Part shown: positions 57,329-64,000 of the stretch, one piece after another | How the letters are laid out: each line of letters starts with the position of its first letter | How positions within the stretch are numbered: position 1 is the stretch's first letter | Origin: Isoetes taiwanensis | Taxonomy: Eukaryota > Streptophyta > Lycopodiopsida > Isoetales > Isoetaceae | Direction: 5' to 3' | Length of the DNA stretch: 64,000 bases | Assembly: GCA_021234155.1 (NCBI GenBank) | Contig: JAJEKV010000386.1 | Coordinates: forward strand, 53,931 to 117,930 | Notes under the pieces: generated by a model | Seen by the model: only the letters and a program-made list of their open reading frames with translations | Databases searched by the model: none | Told to the model about the DNA's origin: nothing | Program-made: the position numbers and the translations under genes

Positions 57329-60300
57329 GACCTCGTTAAGAAATCCTATGGAAGCTTTTTAAGGTTCATCTTTACTCTTACTTACCGCATCCATTTTTTT
57401 TCCAATTTTTGGTCATGGGCTGACGGGCAAATCCGGTGCACAATTCTTCATTCTTACTTTGGTGGGGGACTAATAATTTACGGGGACAGAAAGGCGGTGT
57501 AAAGCAGTTAGTATAGGCCACAGAAATGATTTTATTGACAAAAGACACGGGAATACGTTCAAGGAATCCGCAGTGGAAGTAAGCTCGTGGTTGCGCAGAT
57601 GCTCGTGGATCCGACAGGGATTTCGGTAATTGCTACTATTCTACATTCTAAATGAAGAGATTCATGCCCTAGACGAAAAGATTCAAGGCGCTCAGAGCAT
57701 AGCTGCCAAGCTTACCCCATCTATTTTACGGTCTGTATTTTTGTTGTTTGCATTTCGTTTTATTAGCTTGACAGCCGATTCTCGTTTAGAACCTTGCCCC
57801 TATTTCGATGCATTGTGTGCAGCTATAGCAGGGCTGCTAGACCAGTGCCACGGTGGAGCTGCTTTCTTTCGCTTCAGAAATATCAAGATTTACAATTTGC
57901 AGGGTGATCTTTGAGCTGGAAGCGGTATTCTAAACCACCTTTAAGGTTAGTATCTCCTTTTATTAACTTTATATTTCGTTTCTTAGAACGATATCCTGCT
58001 TTGCAGGAAGGATCCGTGGTCGATCTGCTTATTTGTCCATACCAGAACTTTGTCCGCCCCCTTAAGAAGATAGCTGAGATTTTGGCATCAGTGGATTTGA
58101 TGATCCGTTGCAGTTTGTACTAGGAATAGAAGCTGGCATGATAACTGCAACAAAACATCTTTCACATGGTTAGGCCTGATGGTATTTTATTTCAAAGAAA
58201 GGAAATTGTCCTCAAAACATGGTGTCTTTTTCTCAAGTAGCAGGTTAACCCAATAGCATTTGTGAGGTTTGTTGAAATTTCTATTTTGTAACATTACTTA
58301 CCATTTATTAGATACTTGATTTATATCGTCTTTTTGTGCTGGCATGATCAGATGAATTCGTTACATGCTCTTATGAGAGTTTGCGAATTGGTTGGGAGTG
58401 TTGACTATGAAACACTAGATGGTCAATAAATTTTAAAAGTCAAGTTAGAGACTTTCAGGTATCAAATATCTTATTTTTGCACAAAAGTTCTGGAGGCTGG
58501 TGAATTGACTGTTTGCATTATGCAGATTGCCCCAAAACTATTCGTCATCCTGTGTCATGTATTTAGAGTAGTTACTTTCGGACAAGAGCTTTTTTTGGAG
58601 TTACCTCCATGTTTGTGCTGCTGTAGAATTAGAACAGGAAATGTATTTTGCCATATTTGACATATATACAATAGGAATTTGAAAGATGTGTGCCTAGACT
58701 TATTTGTAGAGCTTCCCTCAAGCTTTCCAATGGATACTCTTGCTTGGGAAATGGATCTTGCATTTGCAAGTTATGCCCAAGTATCTACTAGCTGGTGCAC
58801 ATGGCCGTCTCAGTTGTTGGAGATTTTAAATAGGAGGTAATGTACTATTTGTCATTCATTTTAATGTATATCCCTGTGTATTCCTGTGTTATGCATGTAA
58901 TTTAGAGTAGTTACTCAGGCAATAGACCTTTCTTCTTGGAGTCAACCTCCATGTTTGTACTCCGCTGTAGAATTAGAACATCAAATGTATTTTGCCATAT
59001 TTGGCATATACAGAGTGGGAATTTGAAAGATGTGTGCCTAGACTTATTTTTAGAGCTTCCCTTAAGCTTTAAAATGAATACTATTACTTCAGAAATGGAT
59101 CTTGCATTTGCAAGTTATGCGAAATATCTTCTAGCTGGTGCACATATAACATGTTGAACATGGCCGTCTCAGTTGTTGGAGATTTAAAAAAGGAGGTAAT
59201 GAACTATTTGCCATTCATTTTAATTTCATTTTAATGTATATCTCTGTGTTATGTACTTGAAGTAGTTACTAGAACAAGAGAGCCTTCTTTTTTTTGGAGT
59301 TACTTCCATATTTGTGCTATAGAATTAGAATTAGAACATCAAATGTATTTTGCTATATTTGTCATATATAGATTTGGAATTTGAAAGATGTGTGCCTAGA
59401 CTTATTTTTAGAGCTTCCCTTAAGCTTTCCAATGAATACTCTTACTTGAGAAATGGATCTTGCATTTGCAAGTTATACCCAAATGTCTGCTAGCGTGTAG
59501 ATGCCATACAAAAATGGCAGCAAAAGCAATTGATGCTAACAAAGCAATTCCTATTCTCACAGGGTATTCGTTGCCTTCAGTCTCTATTAGTAAGGTATTA
59601 GCAACGAGTTTGCATTTATGTTCGTGCTAAATCTGAACCAGCACAAAAATATTAATCCCTCATAATTTTTTAGGTGTTGGTTTCTTTATGCTATGTATAG
59701 AACAGCTTATCCTATTTTATTGTGTTCTATGTCTGTCAAAATTGGATATGAGCTTTTGCCAAACATTTATGTTGCTCTTATGTAGGCTTAGAGGCATCAA
59801 GAAAATGAAGTGGGAGCCTAAGTTTTACTCTTAATCATCATATGCATTATTAGTATGTATGAACATGTGAAGGATCATTACACATGCGCTCAGAGGGATT
59901 GAATGACCATATAACTTATCTATTACATTGCCTTTGGGGCGTGCAGAGATGAAAAGACATGTTGCTCCTGGTGTGCTTATATTTTGGAGCTTGTGGTTGT
60001 TAAACATGATGCCGCACATGTTTATAGGTGTTCACATCAATTTCATTAGTATTCAAGTATCTAAGGAAATTTCTTATTGAAGATATTGAGCTTGTGTAAA
60101 GGTATACCATGCCATTTCTTGGTTTTTGATGGCTGCCTTTGTTATGACTTAATAATAAGATTCTACCCATTGTAAGTGAAAGCCTGTGAGAATCTAATTT
60201 CATATTCTTACTTTGCAGTTTAGAAAATTTTGATCTTTTCTTATTCGTTGCAAGGGAACACACAAGATGGCATGCATATATCTAAGCACATATCTAAGCT

Positions 60301-60390
60301 ATACGTGTATATTTGTTTGATTGCAGACATGGATGGCCAGATTGCATCACTTTTGAAGTCCCTGGTCGTGGAAGAAGTTTTGGAAGGTTA
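57329..60390 (+). pseudogene. Unrecognised multi-exon plant gene with stops and a triplicated block
   Basis: Exon-like blocks in order: DLVKKSYGSFL (57,329); GNTFKESAVEVSSWLRRC (57,551) then, after a stop, LNEEIHALDEKIQGAQSIAA (57,642); LTADSRLEPCPYFDALCAAI and AGLLDQCHGGAAFFRFR (57,770); ERYPALQEGSVVDLLICPYQ and NFVRPLKKIAEILASV (57,984); FDDPLQFVLGIEAGMITATK (58,098); MNSLHALMRVCELVGSVDYE (58,351) with a stop after TLDGQ; NLKDVCLDLFVELPSSFPMD (58,677, repeated twice more); AIQKWQQKQLMLTKQFLFSQ (59,517). Many have good acceptors or donors. The content is helical with no motif I can assign. At least two in-frame stops suggest a pseudogene, though some may be intron read-through. Confidence 0.45.
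58555..59500. repeat. Triplicated block of about 340 bp inside the unrecognised gene
   Basis: Three successive units start near 58,560, 58,900 and 59,255, each with tagagtagttact-like lead, gaattagaac, gtattttgccatatttg and gaaagatgtgtgcctagact, then atggatcttgcatttgcaag. Each unit contains one version of the LKDVCLDLF exon-like block. The third is shorter. Divergence between units is moderate, so the triplication is not recent. Confidence 0.85.
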
Positions 60391-60754
60391 ACTCTCTCCT
60401 TCGTTCATACAATGGTGCAGCCTACTGCCTATTTACAAATAGGTTTTATATGATCAAAATGCTAGTTTCAATTTCAATTATGCATGTCGACATGCACACA
60501 TGAGTGAGTGCATGCTTATGTGGCTGGGAACAATTTGATTGAGCTTTACGCTTAAATAATGCTGAACACAACCATGGGCCAGTTTGTAATGAACAAATGA
60601 TGTGAAGGAGATCAAGTTGTGTCCCATTTTTCAGACCAAGGATGCATTATTGTTAATACACGTGTCAGTTTGGCAATTATGCAAGGTATTATGGTTACCA
60701 GGATTGAAAGTTCTTTTTGCATCTAATTTAGTCCCTTGGGTTGTCTAATAATAG
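60391..60754. other. Intron-like DNA before the ARP4 exons
   Basis: No ARP4 exon was found here; the block expected before LAGGT (a IRRELY-type sequence) is missing. A short exon-like piece at 60,326-60,388 (MDGQIASLLKSLVVEEVLE) ends at a gtt donor but does not match ARP4. Confidence 0.35.
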
Positions 60755-61300
60755 CTTGCTGGTGGTACTGCATCGATGCAGCAATTGAAAGAACGTCTGG
60801 AGAAGGATCTCATGGAGGTAGCAAACTATTTATGGTTGGTTAAAGCAGTAAACTGGTTAACATCTTTGTTTTCTACAGGAGGCACCTCAGGCAGGAAGGG
60901 TCAAAGTGCTTGCAAGTGGGAATGCAATAGAACGTAGATTCAGGTTATTTGGTCTCTACTCGCACTGGCTGCTTTGTAGAATGTTTAAAGTCAGAGAATA
61001 GAAAATTGAATTTGACGGCGCATAGGGGACACTGATGATTTATCAGTATAATTCGTTAAAGCAAAGAACTTAACCCTTCCTAATGTACTTGGATATCTTA
61101 TATTTTGCAGCGTCTGGATCGGAGGCAGTATTCTTGCTTCATTGGGATCTTTTCAGCAAATGTGGTTCTCGAAAGCAGAGTAAGGAAGGTTTGGCATTTA
61201 GGCTGGGCTCTTTTTTTTCTCCTTGTGACTCTAATGTTTTTTGTTGAATGCCAGATTTGAGGAGCATGGGCCATCGTATGTACAAAGGAAATGCCCCTGA
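60755..61300 (+). CDS. ARP4: Actin-related protein 4, C-terminal four exons
   Basis: ARP4 is the plant counterpart of BAF53/Arp4, a nuclear actin-like subunit of SWR1/INO80-type chromatin remodelling and NuA4 acetyltransferase complexes. Exons: 60,755-60,817 ([20 protein letters not shown] plus E), 60,879-60,943 ([20 protein letters not shown] plus F), 61,111-61,179 ([20 protein letters not shown] then SKA), and 61,255-61,300 ([18 protein letters not shown]). All borders are GT-AG and phases join exactly, rebuilding Ser at the second junction and Glu at the third. The end at KCP-stop is the family's usual C-terminus. Only about 80 of roughly 440 residues are present; the nucleotide-binding N-terminal exons are not in the preceding few kb. 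It is either a partial duplicate or the rest lies beyond a long intron. Confidence 0.85.
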
Positions 61301-62520
61301 ATTTTATTGATTGTGCACAATATTTTTCGTTACGTTAATTTATTGCTGCTTCCATAGCCTTATGGCAAGTAGCAGCCTGTACCATATCAATGAGCTCTAT
61401 GTCTCTGGTTGATTGGTGATTATACATGAAATTAGAAATCCAAAACGTCATGAATCATGATCAGGAGGGTCAAATTTTTGTAGGACTACTTGCCTCCAAT
61501 TAAAACAAAAAATTAAAGTTGTTTAGTTCATCGTTGCATGTCTGTTTGCCAATGCAGATCCCGAACGGATAATGAATTTAATGCCAAGCTGGGCAACCAC
61601 GGTTCACTTTATCTTTCTTAATAACATGGTCACAACCCCCGCAGATTTTGTATAGTGCATGGTACATTTTTGTTGTCTTTGAAGTTGAATGTGTCTGAAT
61701 ATTTCTGATTTTATTGTGTTGAAGTTCCATGCTTTTACTCGAACAGTGCAGATATTCCACTGTAAAACAAGCCAAAGTTGATTGTGGACCCGATTTACAG
61801 CCTGTCTAAATCGATATATTGCAACAAACTTTATATTGCAACAAAGAATTACAGAATTTTTATTTGTTATATAAGAGCTATAACTCATCAATTCTTTTTT
61901 GCATTGAATGTTTTTAAGTCTTGAAGATTTCCAGCCGATGGCATTTCTCCTTCAGCCAGCATTCCATTTTGTCCAGCAACTATGGGGCTTGACGATGGCA
62001 GGGTATTTTAAGCTATCCAATTATGGATGCATGGGCTGTTAGGAACTTATGCATGCAGGAATACATGGGCAATGTTACACTTTTGATAGGAACTGCTAAG
62101 CTAAAATCTTGCAATTATGGCAGGTAATAGTTGGTGGTTCTCACATTATAACGACTCTTTATTTCTAAATTCAATACCCCATTAGCCCAAGATGAAACCC
62201 ACTGACTACCTTGGTTTTCTAATACAATGGCGCCCCTTTTTTTTGTGTGTCCATGCCCCTCTAGCCTAAGATGAAAGAAAATAACCACCTCGGCGCCTTT
62301 GGCCTAAGACCCTTTAGTATAATGGCGTGTATAGTGACCACTTTGGTGCCTTTACTTCTGGTGTTATGAATGAACTCCTATGGAAATTAATGCTATTATG
62401 CATTTATGTTTAAATATGTAAGTCCTAGATGTTGAATAAGAATTCCAAAAATGAACCTTTCGAACTTTATCAGGGTAAAGGTGCATTACGCATTTTCATG
62501 TTTGGCAAAATTTGCAACCA
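61301..62520. other. 3' flank of ARP4; no gene seen
   Basis: May hold the 3' untranslated region. Short frames without domains; AT-rich. Confidence 0.35.
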
Positions 62521-62523
62521 TTG

Positions 62524-62697
62524 CATTATATCAAAGTTAGATTGCCTCTTAATAATTTATGTACATTTATCCCTCTACAATGATTTATCCCTAGTGTTGT
62601 GGCTCTTTCGCATTATATCCAAGTTAGATTGCCTCCTAATAATTTATGTACATTTATCCCTCTACAATAATTTATCCCTAGTGTTGTGGCTTTTTCG
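62524..62697. repeat. 87-bp tandem duplication
   Basis: Units 62,524-62,610 and 62,611-62,697 both run from cattatatc to a tttttcg/ctctttcg end. They differ at only a handful of positions. Confidence 0.92.
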
Positions 62698-63373
62698 TAC
62701 CAATAATGTTCTACCTCCTCTTCTCGACCTTCACAACATCACCATATTGATCGGTGTTTCAACAAGCTCACCCTACTAATTTTCACAAACAATCCCAAGC
62801 CATTACAATATATGATTAACACATCATCACTAATGTTGTATCCTCTAGACTCATTGAGGTTAAGGAATACAAATCCAAGTTATATCTCAACACTTGGTAT
62901 AGTTTTTCACTCGTCACATTCATCAAAAATGCCTAAACTCTAAAATCTAAGATGTAAGTTTATCAAGGATATTTGTAAACATGTAACTTACCCACAATTC
63001 ATGTGGTCATTGGTCTTCCTATCTTAATGCCACTTTCCCTAAGAATACTATCTATCTCTCCTAAGGATTGTTTGTTTCACGACCATTTAATACAATAATC
63101 GTTACTTTTTCAATATCCTAGCTTTGACAATCTCACACTCAGTATTTATGAACATCAAACCTTACAGGTTCCATTCTAGCCACCCAAAATTGTCTATCAT
63201 GCATTTGTTCTCTTCCTGCTTCATTTTGAATGAGGGCATTTGGTGCTGGCCTTCATCACTATATGTTAAAGGAAATACTTACATTTTTTGCAATCACAAG
63301 CTATGGGCATAAGCTGAAGGAAGTGGTTGTTGTATGTAAGATGCCATCCTCTATCAATGCAATGAACATGTTC
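62698..63373. other. No gene recognised
   Basis: AT-rich DNA with short unfamiliar frames. Confidence 0.3.
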
Positions 63374-63386
63374 GTAAGAGCTCTTT

Positions 63387-63734
63387 GTGTCGAACGCGGA
63401 TCGTAGAGGGCAGTGAGCAGTGGCAGCTCTTTGGATCAGTGTGGCAGGCTTTTCTACAAAAACATGACTCTTTATCTGGTATATTTTCTGTTATTTGTGA
63501 GAGTCTTTGTGCTTAATTTTACCAAGCCATAAGAGGGCTATCTGATTTGCTAAAATATTTCCAACCTAACTCTTAAGGAGTTCTGAATAAGCATAGCTTA
63601 TGGGAAGCGAAGATGTTGAGGTATGCTCCTGTAGTAACTTCCCATATTGTTGATGCATGTACTGTTTTATCTGATAATATAAAAATGGCACCTTCATGGT
63701 GTCACCTTGCCTTCAAAAAAAAAAAAAAAAAAAA
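63387..63734 (+). mobile_element. Poly-A retroposon with perfect 13-bp target-site duplication
   Basis: The insert of about 348 bp ends in 20 A residues (63,715-63,734). The 13-bp sequence gtaagagctcttt lies directly before it (63,374-63,386) and directly after the tail (63,735-63,747). The 3' end contains a small hairpin-like string (atggcaccttcatggtgtca) and ccttgccttc before the tail, which suits a short retroposon or truncated LINE mobilised by L1-type machinery. No clear tRNA-type promoter boxes were identified. Insertion looks relatively young because the duplication is intact. Confidence 0.85.
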
Positions 63735-63747
63735 GTAAGAGCTCTTT

Positions 63748-64000
63748 ATCACATTGGCATTTCATCTCTATCTTCACTATTGTAGGTCAATTATAATGCG
63801 TTTAACATTGCTTAATTTTCTAAAGCTCATTTGATGGGCTAACCATTACTCTATCCAGTAGGGGTAGTGGTATTATTAACTGGAGTCTTCACCGAGAAGT
63901 TCTAATAGACGATGACGAGCTTCATTGAATGGCTATTAGTCAAGGAATTTAACTTTAACTAGATGCATACTACCATTTGTGCGAGAGGATATGATGACAA
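63748..64000. other. Window end, no gene seen
   Basis: AT-rich sequence without a recognisable feature. Confidence 0.3.

Noticed and set aside
63387-63734. Calling the poly-A insert a tRNA-derived SINE
   Set aside because: No clear A-box/B-box pair near its 5' end, so only a general retroposon call is justified.
1-64000. tRNA or rRNA genes
   Set aside because: I scanned for tRNA-like B-box strings and rRNA landmarks and saw nothing convincing; a covariance-model search would be decisive.

Overview
The window looks like nuclear DNA of a land plant. It carries degraded Ty3/gypsy retrotransposons of chromovirus type, LINE pieces, MITE-like hairpin elements, and short GT-AG exons of plant gene families: actin-related protein 4, an ABCG11-type half transporter, RecX, and a SAP/zinc-knuckle protein. 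I cannot name the species. The density of decayed repeats fits a large, repeat-rich genome such as a fern, lycophyte or gymnosperm, but that is only an impression. Almost nothing here is a clean intact gene; most units are broken, truncated or duplicated.

Layout. 1-850: coding-like remnant and AT-rich spacer. 0.85-5.63 kb: a plus-strand gypsy element, readable in order as gag with CCHC knuckle, protease, reverse transcriptase, RNase H, integrase and chromodomain, interrupted by frameshifts and stops. 5.6-9.3 kb: probable LTR or downstream repeat sequence, one part of which (7.2-7.56 kb) recurs diverged at 42.7-43.05 kb. 9.37-10.0 kb: a minisatellite of about 58-60 bp. 11.1-13.8 kb: exon-like islands ending in a broken RecX-family gene.

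13.46-40.4 kb is the main feature: a nested segmental duplication. A segment of about 9.5 kb (RecX 3' exon, two head-to-tail 1.77-kb 'A' units, a 'C' block, a transposon end, a 420-bp MITE, and a minus-strand SAP/CCHC gene 'B') occurs at 13.46-22.98 kb and again at about 29.69-39.15 kb, a period of about 16.2 kb. A third, damaged B copy lies between them at 25.45-29.42 kb. Only the third-positioned B copy (36.4-40.4 kb) has upstream exons with a candidate start codon. The right-hand 6.4 kb of the two long copies looks nearly identical, apart from small mismatch clusters that sit on CTG/CAG/CCG sites. That pattern raises the possibility of basecalling artefacts at methylated CHG cytosines.

40.4-51 kb: repeat-rich DNA with a LINE ORF1-like minus-strand ORF, a LINE-like 3' end, a perfect four-unit heat-shock-element palindrome at 46.87 kb, and a rearranged second gypsy element (plus-strand gag joined to minus-strand RT/protease/gag) ending at a (TA)n tract. 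50.9-57.2 kb: two diverged copies of a repeat of about 0.63 kb flank an ABCG11-like exon pair with an in-frame stop and a trihelix-like coiled-coil exon. 57.3-60.4 kb: an unrecognised multi-exon gene with a triplicated block of about 340 bp. 60.75-61.30 kb: the four C-terminal exons of ARP4, cleanly spliced to the stop. 61.3-64 kb: mostly non-coding, with an 87-bp tandem repeat and a poly-A retroposon with a perfect 13-bp target-site duplication.
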